Shown: one piece after another, positions 38,666-48,719 of the stretch | Layout: each line of letters opens with the position of its first letter | Position numbering within the stretch: position 1 is the stretch's first letter | Assembly: GCF_036711975.1 (NCBI RefSeq) | Contig: NC_091973.1 | Location: 18,910,001 to 18,974,000 of the forward strand | Source of the DNA: Onthophagus taurus | Taxonomy: Eukaryota > Arthropoda > Insecta > Coleoptera > Scarabaeidae | Direction: 5' to 3' | Length of the DNA: 64,000 bases | The notes under the pieces: generated by a model | Databases searched by the model: none | Told to the model about the DNA's origin: nothing | What the model saw: the letters and a program-made list of their open reading frames with translations, nothing else | Position numbers and translations under genes: made by a program

Positions 38666-39579
38666 TTTGAACTAGTGGTTACAACACCGCAACCTTTCTT
38701 ATAGGGTTTATTGAAGTAACCTGTGCCGGCAACATTATTCCCCTTTCCTTCAATAAACAAACCGCAACCTTTCTTATATGGTTTTATATAAAATCCGCTA
38801 CCTACGACCTTTGCTTCCATAGCCTTGTTATGTCTTCGTTCTTCATCTAATTGCTCTCTAGCTGTTTTGGCGTTGTTTATAGTTCTTGCAATAGCGGCAG
38901 CACCACCGCCGATACTACCTAGGGCACCTAAAGCTGCAAACAGGGGAATTAAAGGTAAAAAACCTCCCGTTTTCGGAATTCGAATAATTCGACCTCTAGG
39001 TCCGGAAATTCTTTTTCTTATCTTTTTCAAAGCTCCGTACGCCGCTTTAACGTTTGTCAACAAATTCTTAGTACCTGATCTCGATATTGCGTTGCGAGCG
39101 AACCGAAGTGCATCTACAAAAGATATAGCTCCACCACGCTTCACACGCGTTCGAACTTTTTTTAAAGGTCGTCGACCCGTACGATTTCTTTTTCTACCTA
39201 CGCCCATACCGACCGCAACTTTTGCTTTCATTAAGGCGGCAACTGCGGACGATGACACTTTTTCTCCAAGAGTAGACTCCTTACTTCGTATTCGTTCTTT
39301 CGCTGCTTTATATAATGCTCTATCTGCGTCGTGTCTAAATTTTAAATCTGAACTGACCGTGTATGCTATGTCGTGTTTCTTACACGCTTCGTCTAATGGA
39401 TTCACGCCTCGATCTCCTCTCGATAATCTCTTTTCCAACTTGGTACCCGGTCCACAAAAATTATATCCTGGCAAATGAAGTTCTATCGGAAGTTTATCTA
39501 TCAACTTGTTAAAAAATCCGCGACCAATTCGTTTGCCTGTCAAACGATAACTGTTACGATTAGGTTCTAACAAATTCAT
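38659..39579 (-). CDS. PLA2-like protein of Maverick B
   Basis: 306 aa, intact. Calcium loop FCGPGTKLEKRL and catalytic HD in KKHDIAYT; conserved DSTLGEK-type KESTLGEKVSS; basic middle; Gly/Ala-rich hydrophobic stretch (FAALGALGSIGGGAAAIA). Two copies of the GSGFYIKPYKKGCG-type motif at the C-terminus, one more than in element A. Start ATG 39579. The frame stops immediately after the slippery heptamer. Confidence 0.82.
   Translation of the reverse strand: MNLLEPNRNSYRLTGKRIGRGFFNKLIDKLPIELHLPGYNFCGPGTKLEKRLSRGDRGVNPLDEACKKHDIAYTVSSDLKFRHDADRALYKAAKERIRSKESTLGEKVSSSAVAALMKAKVAVGMGVGRKRNRTGRRPLKKVRTRVKRGGAISFVDALRFARNAISRSGTKNLLTNVKAAYGALKKIRKRISGPRGRIIRIPKTGGFLPLIPLFAALGALGSIGGGAAAIARTINNAKTAREQLDEERRHNKAMEAKVVGSGFYIKPYKKGCGLFIEGKGNNVAGTGYFNKPYKKGCGVVTTSSKN
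38662..38668 (-). promoter_or_regulatory. Candidate -1 frameshift site (A_AAA_AAC), Maverick B
   Basis: PLA2-like frame reads tcA AAA AAC TAG, with the heptamer directly before the stop. The -1 frame enters the protease (LVRIPRR, then LTN). Same heptamer, phase and distance as in element A although the surrounding DNA differs. Confidence 0.6.
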
Positions 39580-39803
39580 TTTATAATTTCACTCCTTCTT
39601 CCTTTTCTTCACAGTTAAAAACTAGAAATGAAGCTCTGCTGTTGTGCTTTAAGCTTTTATTCCTTTTAAATAGTTTACAAAAAAAACAGTTCTGCTCTTA
39701 ATTTATACTTAAATCTATTATTATTATTATTATTATTATTCAGCTACACTTAAATCTACTACTATCTTAAAAATTAATTGTTACTCAGTTAAAAACATTT
39801 CGA
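39580..39803. other. Spacer with (ATT)n microsatellite
   Basis: Between the PLA2-like gene and the next gene; (ATT)n at 39717-39740 lies between two copies of ACTTAAATCTA. No gene. Confidence 0.7.
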
Positions 39804-40028
39804 TTACTCTACAATGCTAAAACGTTCTTGATATATATTTAATCTATAATCTACGTCTAAATATTTCTCTAATAACTTATTTACGTTTCTTATTCTAGTC
39901 TTAAATCTAATTCCGTCCAACATCTTTTCTTCCCAGTCACTTATCCTTGATTGTCTGTAAGCAAACGTCCAAGTGTGCATTCTATTTTTCGATTCGCAAA
40001 ACGTCACTTTTTTTCCATTTTGTTCACT
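39804..40028 (-). pseudogene. In-frame extension after the stop of 40029-41053
   Basis: After the TGA at 40029-40031 the same frame stays open for another 74 codons (SEQNGKKVTFCESKNRMHTW, then KLLEKYLDVDYRL) to a TAA-type stop at 39804. No ATG lies near its start. Either a nonsense mutation cut a longer protein or the TGA is read through. The coding-like composition suggests the longer protein was ancestral. Confidence 0.4.
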
Positions 40029-41053
40029 TCACATCTTCATGAATGCGTGTAAATCTAAATCCAGTAATACCTTATCTATACCGTATATGAGCAGTTCTTT
40101 AGTTACGCACAAATGTTCACTTGGTGCACCGTTTGAAGCAACCAATATATTCGATTTTATATCACCTTGCATTGTTGATACCACATCGATCACGCTATCG
40201 TAATAATTTTTATATTCCATACACTTTAATACTTCCACCCTACTCGAAACTAAATCGCTAAGTTTCCACAATTCGTGTAACGAGTCGTAAGCCAGGTAAA
40301 ATATTTCTGAGCCCCTTTCCATTTTCAACACTTTTCGTACATTTTCTATCCATTGGCTGCTGGAGGTCATGCCGCTTACAACGAAATGTGGTGGTGTTGA
40401 TAAATCACCAATAAAACTATTCATAATCAATTGTTTGCTATTAATCACATTTTTCCATTCGTCTTCGGTAAAAGTTATGCATTGCCCTTTTCCCATTAAT
40501 CTTATAACCGGATCAAAATGTAGACTGGCAGACATGCCAACCGATATCCATTTCGTTCGACTTTTATTTAAATAATACGTACTCTCGGAGTATAATGGCG
40601 CTTGATTACCTTTTTGGAGATTATTTTTCACTGCTTTATTTAATACTACGTTACTTGTGAAAGGTAACTTTCCACAATTTTCTACATAATGTTGTTGATT
40701 GCTAGGAAATTCGTACTCCGCTAAGTCGGAAGCCAACAAATTGATTCCATCGAATACCACATCCTTTTTTCTTTGATTATCACTTCCTAGAGACACATTT
40801 GAAGCTGATGTCTCATTACAATTACCCTCCATTTTGATGTTTCGGGCAGGTTTTTTATTTTCACCCTTTTCAAATGAATTTACAGCAGCTCTCTTAGTTG
40901 GACATTTGGGGTTCGGTCTGGTTGCCACTAAACATCAATATTATTGTTTACATTAGTACATTATCTACTTATATTACATTTGAATTACTTACTCGTTACG
41001 TTAAAAATCCTCTGCACTAAATGCACCAAAAATCTACACGATATTTTTAACAT
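40029..41053 (-). CDS. Unknown Maverick B protein, two exons with split ATG
   Basis: The 300-codon frame 40029-40928 has no ATG at its start (it opens with GTG). A 65-bp intron (40928-40992, GTAAGT...TTTAG) would join A|TG and place an upstream exon (40993-41053) beginning with ATG 41053 in the same frame. The protein has a Lys/Ser-rich start, then WISVGMSASLHFDPVIRLMG and FTEDEWKNVINSK, SEIFYLAYDSLHELW. No family recognised; possibly a distant relative of 6736-7377 of element A. Confidence 0.5.
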
Positions 41054-41259
41054 GTACACAAAAACCTTACTCTGAAGTACAACACTCTGCGGTACAACTT
41101 CGACCAACGTTTGTATTTATAGCAATACATAAGGTTGTTGGTGGGGGGAGTGATGTTTCACATCATTACCAAATATATCTATTATACATGTTCTAACACG
41201 ACATTATATCGTGAGACGTCAGACAGAACGCATGACAAATTTATTAAGAAGCTCCTAAA

Positions 41260-41795
41260 AAAAATATCTCGCAGGTAGATCATGCCTCTACTAACAAGTT
41301 AGTTGACCTCCTCCTCGAACCTATCTCCCCAAAAAATTGCCGATTCAAGAACCTCCTCGCATATTTTTAAATACCCGTATACTTACATAATAAATTAAAA
41401 AAAAAATATCTCGCAAAGTAAGTCATGACTCACTTATTTGTATACCTACATGTCTCAAAACCGTATACCTTTGTGTATAATAAATTAAGAGGTATATCGA
41501 AGACATTAACAGTTCATTGAGAAGCGTCGAAGGATAAACATAGTAATTGTTTTCATCTAGGTAAACAGGTTGATAAATTTTTAATAATTTCGTCAAAATA
41601 ACATGACCTTCTCAAGTTAATGACCTCCTCCTCTCCTCATCGAATCTCCTCCGACGCCTAAAAGAATCGCCGATTCAAGAACCTCCTCTCCTCATCGAAC
41701 CTCCTCTGACCCCCAAAAAATTTGCCGATTCAAGAACCTCCTCCTAGAACGCAGGTTCGAGGAGGAGGTTCTAGAATCGGCGAATCTATACTACT
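41260..41795. repeat. Maverick B right TIR
   Basis: Inverse of 27145-27272 plus 30229-30760. Contains the uninterrupted Transib target (41668-41672) and repeated CGATTCAAGAACCTCCTC modules. Ends with CTATACTACT at 41795, followed by the TTGGGG duplication. Confidence 0.9.
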
Positions 41796-42600
41796 TTGGG
41801 GGATGAGGGGATACCCTTTCCCTCCTTTACAAGTAACACACTTCTAACACTCTTCCACAATGAGGGGAACCTTCCTTCAACCAGACACCTATTAAACAAC
41901 TGACGCAAAACCGACGGACAAGACTTCCACAACGCAACAACGAGTTCTGGGTTGATATTATCGATCCCAGCCGCCTTCTTACATTTAACAGTAGACATTA
42001 CCAAATCTATCTCTTCAACAGAAAACAAATCACCATCCTCCCCTCCCACATACCTTTCAAACAACTCATCCTCTCCGTCCCTAACCAGGCAGCTAAGCAC
42101 GTGCCTCGCCACCTCTTCCCATATAATCAACTCTCTTCCCTCAACTTGCATACTCCCAAATACCTCTCCCATCCTATTCTTACCCCTGTCGAGTCTGTAA
42201 ACCAGACCCCAGGGGTCGTTACTATTCCTTTCAACAAATTTCTCCCAATTTTCCTTTTTCGCAACAAATATTTTCCTTTTGTACTCATTCATTCTGACTC
42301 TATACTCCCCATTCATTCTCCTGATAATTATCTCACACCTCCCTGCCCTTTTCGCCCTCTGAATTTCCCTACGCATACTCCTAACTGATTTTCTTTCATT
42401 CTCTAACTCGTTCGTCCACCACCTAACACTCCTTTTTCCTCTCACTCTCCTCTTCACTACCTTTTTCGCTAAACCTATTATTACCTCATTTATCCTCCCG
42501 ACCACGACATCCACACTGCTAGTATCCATCATATCTTTCACTGCTTGGGGGTCGAATTCCCTCCGAAGAGGTCTTCAAACTTACCCTAATCCATTCGCCT
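41796..42600 (-). pseudogene. R1-b ORF2, linker and N-terminal RT region
   Basis: Open frame 41786-42541 reads from FDPQAVKDMMDTSSVDVVVG and RWWTNELENERKSVRSMRRE (the basic linker of R1-type ORF2) to KCKKAAGIDNINPELV, RFPSLWKSVRSVLLVKEGKG and PSSPK. There it meets the TTGGGG duplication of Maverick B. The RT continues at 27138 downward and then 24740. A frame change near 42560 separates it from the upstream piece; PLE-2 lies just beyond. Confidence 0.82.
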
Positions 42601-42670
42601 AACATCCATTCTATAAAATCAAAAAGGTATGAGTCAACGGTGTTAAATAGTTTATTAGACTAACTTTTCA

Positions 42671-42706
42671 GTGCTACAGCTGTTCAAAATTGCCTTCCTC
42701 AGGCAC
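42671..42706 (-). ncRNA. Candidate hammerhead-like motif in PLE-2
   Basis: On the minus strand: GTGC, CTGAGGA, an insert of about a dozen bases, GAAC, self-complementary ACAGCTGT, then A and the returning GCAC. It has the same order as the PLE-1 motif, with the short stem III again palindromic. GAAC replaces GAAA and stem II is not convincing, so it is probably a decayed ribozyme. Confidence 0.35.
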
Positions 42707-43219
42707 GACTAAAAGTAAAGTGTTCTTTTAAAAATAATAAAGTTATGTTTTGTATAAATTTAAAATTAAAAAAGTAAAGGTCTGAAGGACAGGTTATAAA
42801 AACTTTTTTTGAAGCTTGAAGAGCACGTTGTCAGGAAAAGTGAGGTTATATGAACTGTAAGTGGAAAAATAAAGTTATTAGAGATATTAAAAGATAAATA
42901 AGCATAAATTACCTATTTAACACGTTAAAAAACTAAATAAAATAATGTCGTATGAAACTCAACAATTGAATATAACAAAAAGAACAAAAATTAACAAAAA
43001 GTAACGTTTGTGCGTGAAGCGCACTAACAAATGGCGTAGCGACAGATTTTAACGACAGGTTAAGTAGGGCGGTTATTATTGCTTATGCGCAGAACAGTTG
43101 GAACAAAGGAATTTGAATAAGAGAAGATCTCTGGATTTTTTACGAAATTGAAAGAAAACAAAATCAGATAAACAAACAGAAAAATCAGAAAGTCCAGGGG
43201 GGCGATCAGATTCAGGGAA

Positions 43220-44790
43220 TTAAATGTATTTTAAAAATTGTCTGTAACTATTGAAGTCAGTAAATTCATTGAGCAAGAGATTGTTGTTGTTGTTAATATG
43301 TATGTGGTATTCTTCATATAAATCAAGCTCTCTAGATTTACTGGCTCTTTTAAGTAATTTAACGTTGTTAAATGTGGTTTTATGTTTTTCAGTTTGTAAA
43401 TGTTTGAATATAGCAGATGAATCTTTTTTCAAGTGTTCCCTAAATCTGAACGCCAACCCTCGACCAGTCTGACCTATGTATTTCTTTTCGCAGTCGGAAC
43501 AGGCGACACTGTATACACCACTCATCTCACCGAGACCCATCTTAGGCCTAGTATTGTTAAGTACTTGTCCCATTTTTACATTAGAAATAAACGCGGGAAT
43601 CAAATTAAAGTTTTTTGAGAAAATTATTTTGGGTTGAAAAGTGGGGAAAAATTATTTTATTGATGAATGATTTGTGGACTTTATTGTAAATGGTTTGTAT
43701 TTTTGAAATATTATAGTTGTTGTTAATACCGATGTTAATGATTTTCTTAAGTTCTGTGATGAAGTTTGATATGTTAAGTGGAGTGTTGAAAATGCTGTTA
43801 AATAGAAAACGAAATGATGCTTCTTTGTGGCTATTACAGTTATAGGAATTTTTGGGGATGATGAAATCGGTTGTGGTGGGCTTTCTGTATATATTGAAGT
43901 TTAATCTATTGTTCTTTAAGTCTTTAGTAATATTTAAATCCAAGAAGTTGATACCGTTTTGATTTTCAATTTCTGTAGTAAAATGAAGATTAGATAAGTT
44001 GTTGAAAATAAACCATGAAGTTTAGCGTTATTACCTTTATAAATGATGTCGTCAACATAACGACTATAAAATTCTATATCGGAGGTAAATACGTCAAACC
44101 TTCCCGAGAAGAGTTCTCGCTCCAAGAAGTTGACGTAGATATCTGCGATAATCCCGGATATGGGAGAACCCATCGGGAGACCCTCTATCATTTTATAAAA
44201 TTTATTGTCAAAAGTAAAGAAGTTTTGGTCGCAAATGAGGTTAAGTATATTAACGAAGGTATTCACTTCAACGCAGGAAAGGCTCAATTTGGTGAGGTTA
44301 TCCATAAGAAAGCTATTTATAATACTAAGGGAGGCTTTAATGGGAATATTACTATATAAGTTTTTAATATCGAGGGAGATAAGTCGATGTTTGTTGGTAA
44401 TATTGATGTTCTTAATTTTCTCTATCAAATGAAAAGAGTTTTTATAGTATGCGAGATATGTTCCTCGAAAGTATTATGTAACTGTCGTTGTTATGATTAG
44501 ATTTAATGTTCTTGATGATATCGTGGTTCACTTGAAAAATCTGTTTGATATTTTGGTTGTATAAAAGTTGTGATTCGATTTTTATGGCAACATCAACTGG
44601 TCTGAGGACACTAGGTAGAGTGAATTTATGGTTAAGGTTGAGTAGCTTTTTATCAGTATCAGAAAGGGTGGTGTTACTAAGGTTGGTAAATCTGGGTGCA
44701 AATTTTTGTTTATCATTGTTGTTGAAAGTAATTTTTATGAAAGGGTTATTATGATCTATTCTTTTAGCAACAAAAACGCCATGGTTAGTG
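43220..44790 (-). pseudogene. PLE-2 reverse transcriptase / GIY-YIG endonuclease
   Basis: Pieces: about 44442-44790 (FTNLSNTTLSDTDKKLLNLN, SVLRPVDVAIKIES), 43934-44428 (LISLDIKNLYSNIPI, EGLPMGSPISGIIADIYVN, FYSRYVDDI), 43605-43943 (DLNITKDLKNNRL, SKIQTIYNKVH) and 43220-43603 (GVYSVACSDCEKKYIGQTGR, RFREHLKKDSS, EYHIHI). Frame breaks at about 44435, 43940 and 43604. All RT motifs including YVDD and the GIY-YIG core can be read, so the copy is disabled by small indels. Confidence 0.82.
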
Positions 44791-44940
44791 TCGCCAGAAC
44801 AGCCGATGGGGGTGAACTTTCTACCTTCGCACACATCGAACACATCCACACCCTTCTCACACGCAACCTTTAAAACCTCATTCATAACCAACCACGCACG
44901 CTGACAGTTCAACTGAATAATCTTAATGTTGTTAGCCGTC
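44790..44940 (-). pseudogene. R1-b ORF2, start of endonuclease domain
   Basis: Reads IKIIQLNCQRAWLVMNEVL and EKGVDVF, the typical opening of R1-type apurinic-like endonuclease domains (N-C-Q-R-A). It then merges into PLE-2 sequence. It overlaps the end of ORF1 by a few bases in another frame, without an obvious ATG. Confidence 0.65.
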
Positions 44941-45834
44941 GTAATCGGTTTTTAATCTCCGCAGCTCTGCCATCCCCCTGTACTCCTCACAAGATCGATC
45001 CATCGGAGAATGGTCGGCTTTCTTATTTCTGCTCCTATTCAATTTGCAAGAAGGCCCTTCTTTCTTTTTGTCGCAATTATCTTGCGTATGACCCTCCTCC
45101 GAGCAATAGCGGCAGGTCGCTTTGCCCGTACATTCCCTCGCCAAGTGACCATAGCCCAGGCATTTGAAGCAGCATGTTACCAGCACATGGTCTGCAACCC
45201 TGCATGATGTAGCTCCAATATAAACCCTACCCTCAGCTAGTAAGTATTTCCGCAAACCTGCATTTAATTCAATTATTACCACACCTCTTTCGCCCTCCTT
45301 TCTACCAATTCTTGTAACTATTTTAATCTGGCTGTTATACTCATATCTTTCCATCCCCAAGTCAGCCACGTTTCGACAGTATATGTTGTCCAGTAGCTCA
45401 TCATCGCCACACGCGTAGGGTACGTCAAAAAGCTGGACCGTCGGTCGCAGCCTGGTCGGCACCTCCGCACGGAGCTTCAGCTTCCTTAACTCAGCTGACC
45501 CCAGCAACTCCTTCGCGTCCTTGTCCGCAGCCACCTCGAGCAGCACTCCCGCATTTCTAATTTTCCTCACTCCCCTCACCTTTACCGATTTCCACTCCGT
45601 TTTTAGGAGCGATGAAACCTTATCACTAATGCCCTCACTTGTCACCAGTTGTCTCTCCATTTCCTTTACTTTCTCCACAATCATGCTTCTTTCCTGTTCC
45701 GACGATTTGGACCTCTCATCTTCTTCCTTTCTTCTACCGTCAGGGCCCTTAGTCCCGGGAGGGGACCTCGACAACACTGAAGACGGCTTGAAGGCCGGAT
45801 CCCCCGCCTCCCGTCTACTGCTGTGGCCGCTCAT
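44932..45834 (-). CDS. R1-b ORF1 (Gag-like nucleic-acid-binding protein)
   Basis: 300 aa, intact from ATG 45834. Disordered Ser/Arg-rich N-terminus, a central conserved ORF1 domain (RPTVQLFDVPYACGDDELLD, YIGATSCRVADHVLVTCCFK) and zinc knuckles CFKCLGYGHLAREC and CRYCSEEGHTQDNC. It would coat element RNA. Closely parallels R1-a ORF1 at 22172-23399, but the frame here is unbroken. ORF2 of the same element is scattered and non-functional. Confidence 0.85.
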   Translation of the reverse strand: MSGHSSRREAGDPAFKPSSVLSRSPPGTKGPDGRRKEEDERSKSSEQERSMIVEKVKEMERQLVTSEGISDKVSSLLKTEWKSVKVRGVRKIRNAGVLLEVAADKDAKELLGSAELRKLKLRAEVPTRLRPTVQLFDVPYACGDDELLDNIYCRNVADLGMERYEYNSQIKIVTRIGRKEGERGVVIIELNAGLRKYLLAEGRVYIGATSCRVADHVLVTCCFKCLGYGHLARECTGKATCRYCSEEGHTQDNCDKKKEGPSCKLNRSRNKKADHSPMDRSCEEYRGMAELRRLKTDYDG

Positions 45835-46325
45835 GGCTGCGGCACCAGCCCTTTTTAGGGCTACGGGTACACACGCTACCGTAGATCGAGATCACTCACC
45901 ACTTCCCACACAGCCGGCTTTACACAAAATACCAAATTAGGTATGAACACGAAAATATCGCACAACTGCGTTATTTACCGAAAATTCGCCCTCTAAAAAA
46001 AGTTTGCCGCGCAATCCTCCGACACACCGTTCCAAAGTTATTCGCGTATGTACGTTAACGCTATCACACACGATTGCACATCAGTGCAACTGGATGCAAC
46101 CCCCAGCACTTTGTTTCGGCTCAAAACACGTCCGGACGACCGTACAAGCCAAGCCCGACCGAAGCACGCAACTTTTATGACAGCGCACCCCACGGCCAAT
46201 CACCGCACAGCACGGCAAACCACCACACCGCACGGCAAATCACCCCCGAGTGCACAAAACCGCAATTCGCATCGCACCAAACCGTCCACAGTGAAGAATT
46301 CCGCTCCCCGTCGCCGAGCTCACAA
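45835..46325 (-). other. R1-b 5' UTR / promoter region
   Basis: GC-rich, unlike its AT-rich surroundings, with repeated CACGGCAAATCAC/GCACGGCAAACCAC words near 46190-46250. R1-group elements carry an internal promoter here; no specific motif confirmed. The BEL frame resumes at about 46326. Confidence 0.5.
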
Positions 46326-48223
46326 TGGCCTACAATGGGACCCCAATTCGGATCAATTTTGTTATTCCTATTGTTCCCAGGAATCAGCATGTACCAAGCG
46401 TTCAATACTTTCGGATATCGCCAGAATTTATGATCCTCTTGGATTTTTAACTCCGTGCATATTTAAAACCAAACATCTTATGCACCTATTATGGCAAGTA
46501 AAGTCTGGTTGGGATGATTTACCTCCGGCTTCGATTTTTCAAACTTGGATTAAATTTAAACAGAACTTACCACGATTATCTGAAGTTCGTGTTCCACGCA
46601 TGATCCTCTTAAACGATAACACTTCATATCAGCTGCATTTATTTTGTGACGCATCTCAAACTGGCTACTGTGCCGTGGCTTACATCAGAGCTGAGACAAC
46701 TTCTGGAACCGTAAAAACCTCCTTAGTTTGTGCCAAATTCAGCGTCGCACTATTGAAAATTATTTCAACTCCACGTCTGGAGCTATGTATACATAAATAA
46801 GGTTTTGATTCCAACGATTGATTTTCAATCCATCACTGCTTGGTCGGATTCGCAAGTAGTTCTCACTTGGTTATCGTCAATGCCAAACAGATGGAAAGTA
46901 TTTGTAGCAAATAGAGTAAGTCAAATTCAGGAGGTTTTTTCTTTATCTTTTTCTCTGATATCTTTTCAATTATTAAAAGAAATCAAACTATTCCCAAACC
47001 ATATCGAAAACTAGCCCTATTTATTGATACCGATGGTTTGCTAAGCGTAGGTGGACGTTTACGTAATGCTGAAATCCCTATAATAAAATCCCTATATAAA
47101 CACCCTATACTCTTACCTCGGGAATCACGTCTCAGCGAATTGATTATCGAAGACAATCATAAAAAGTTTCTTCATCCCAGTCTGCGCATTCTACAATCAA
47201 TCACCAATCATCAGTTCTGGATTATTGGAATCCGTAGCGTCATCCATAAGGTCTTATCTAGATGCCTACAATGTTTCCGTGCCAAGCAAAGATCCTATGC
47301 ACCTTTTATGGGCGATTTACCAACGTTCCGAGTCTTCAATTTAAAGGCTTTCAATGCGGCTGGTGTGGATTTTGCTGGTCAGATTTTAACCATTCCCAGA
47401 AGCTGTCGAGGAGCTCGAGCCGTAAAATCCTACATCTGTGTTTTTGTTTGTGCTGTTAACAAAGCCATACATACAGAATTGGTTTCAGATCTTAGTACAG
47501 ATGCATTTATTGCTGCTTTAAGGCGATTTGTTGCCAGACGGGGTACATGTACCTTATTGTTTAGTGATCAAGGAACGAATTTCATTGGCGCTAATAATTA
47601 CTTCAAAGAGATGGCTTCAGCGGCTGGAACCCGTTTGAACCTGAACTGGAAATTCAACCCTCCTGGCTGCCCTCACTTCAACGGACTGTCCGAGGCTGGA
47701 GTGAAATCGATTAAAACTCATCTGCTGCGTGTGATTGGAAAGCAACTACTCACTTTTGAAGAACTATCTACCGTCCTCACACAAATTGAGGCGGTATTAA
47801 ACTCTCGACCGCTATCACCAATTCCTTCCGATCCCAATGATCTACAGCCGCTTACCCCGGCGCACTTTCTGGTTTTAGGGTCCTTGAACGAGACCGTTCC
47901 AGATTCAGATCTTACATCAATTTCTTCAAATAGATTGGATAGGTGGCAGCTACTGCAAAAAATGTGTCAGGATTTTTGGTGTCGTTGGAAGAGCGAATAC
48001 TTACATACCATTCAGATGCGCCATAAATGCTCCGAATTTGCATGTAGGCGATATGATACTTGTGGTAAATGAAAACACACCTCCGTTACAATGGAATTGC
48101 GCTCGTATTCTCGAAATTCACCCCGGGCCCGATGGCGTCGTCAGGGTAGCGACAATCCGAACAAAACATGGACGATTGCAACGCCCTGTTGTTAAACTAT
48201 GTCCCTTGCCGATCAACCGATAA
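46326..48223 (+). pseudogene. pol: BEL/Pao pol, 3' part (RT end, RNase H, integrase)
   Basis: Begins abruptly where R1-b ends: NGLQWDPNSDQFCYSY, then TKRSILSDIARIYDPLGFLT, the Pao-type RT/RNase H junction. RNase H pieces include LHLFCDASQTGYCAVAYI and [20 protein letters not shown]. Integrase: HPILLPRESRLSELIIEDNH with CLQCFRAK (zinc finger), AGVDFAG, LLFSDQGTNF and FNGLSEAGVK (D, D, E); C-terminal DUF5641-like tail to 48223. Breaks near 46800, 47014-47038 and 48040. Everything upstream of the RT end is missing. Confidence 0.85.
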
Positions 48224-48476
48224 CATCGATCGTTAACAAATTTATTTTGTATTGTATCTTCGAAATTTATTATGAATGTTCACTTGTTAATATTGATTTT
48301 ATATTGTTATATTTATTTCTGCATTCTTTACATTAGTTAATCAATTTAAAAAAAATCTCTTTTCCTGAAAAAGCCAATTTTCAAACCCAATTCAAGTAAG
48401 AATTTTCCTATTTTTCTTTTGAATCACACCTACATCTATTCCCGACATTTGTCGCGCGAACACTATTTATAAAGAC
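48224..48476. other. Noncoding sequence after BEL pol
   Basis: T-rich; possibly BEL 3' UTR and the beginning of an LTR, but no second LTR copy was found. Confidence 0.4.
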
Positions 48477-48719
48477 ATGGATGTATACCGAAATGAAATA
48501 AAAACTTTATTATTAAGAAAAAGTGCGAGTTTGGGAACACGTTGCCTTTATTGTTGTAGAGATGTTGTACATTCATCAGGATATAAGTGTATCAAGTGTA
48601 ATAGGTTGATACACAATTCATGTGTTATCAGTCCTATTACTACATGCATCGATCAAGTAACTATCAATGGAATTTGTACTTTGTGCTCATTAAATCATCA
48701 AACATACAGAATTACCTAA
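48477..48719 (+). CDS. Short Cys-rich protein, possible zinc-binding domain
   Basis: 80 aa with CLYCCRDVVHSSGYKCIKC, then HNSCVISPITTC and CTLC. The C-x2-C, H-x-C and C-x2-C arrangement resembles C1/PHD-like zinc fingers of non-LTR ORF1 proteins, as at 14564-14782. It may be an ORF1 start fragment; a following piece in another frame (DTTIFYDKSSKKLSFRL) could continue it. Low confidence as an independent gene. Confidence 0.35.
   Translation: MDVYRNEIKTLLLRKSASLGTRCLYCCRDVVHSSGYKCIKCNRLIHNSCVISPITTCIDQVTINGICTLCSLNHQTYRIT

Larger units (their letters stand above)
27145..41795 (+). mobile_element. Maverick/Polinton element B, complete (with Transib inside)
   Basis: 14,651 bp bounded by AGTAGTATAG (27145) and its complement (ending 41795). 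A perfect 6-bp duplication TTGGGG (27139-27144 and 41796-41801), the Maverick-typical length, flanks it. Terminal inverted repeats exceed 500 bp. Genes: polymerase B, integrase, fibre-like, conserved unknown, ATPase, a membrane protein, penton, protease, PLA2-like and an unknown two-exon gene. Many are damaged and there is no major capsid gene. Inserted in the RT domain of R1-b. Confidence 0.95.
42600..44800 (-). mobile_element. Penelope-like element PLE-2, decayed
   Basis: Minus-strand RT plus GIY-YIG remnants in several frames, a different family member from PLE-1. Inserted in the endonuclease region of R1-b ORF2. The terminal noncoding part (42610-43200) carries a hammerhead-like motif at 42671-42706. 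Exact ends and target duplication not resolved. Confidence 0.75.
23600..46325 (-). mobile_element. R1-b: R1-type non-LTR element with nested insertions
   Basis: Minus-strand element whose parts are spread over 22.7 kb: ORF1 44932-45834, ORF2 start about 44800-44940, ORF2 linker/early RT 41796-42600, ORF2 RT core to C-terminus 23608-24740. Between them lie Penelope-like PLE-2, Maverick B and PLE-1. Removing Maverick B at its TTGGGG duplication and PLE-1 at its 12-bp duplication reconnects the RT reading frame (PSSPKGYRLISLLPV continuing into FIKVLEKLIW), proving they were one element. R1-b interrupts a BEL/Pao pol gene at about 46325. Confidence 0.85.

Noticed and set aside
39038..39478. Long plus-strand open frame opposite the Maverick B PLA2-like gene
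   Set aside because: Antisense shadow; the minus strand has PLA2 catalytic motifs and the conserved C-terminal repeats.
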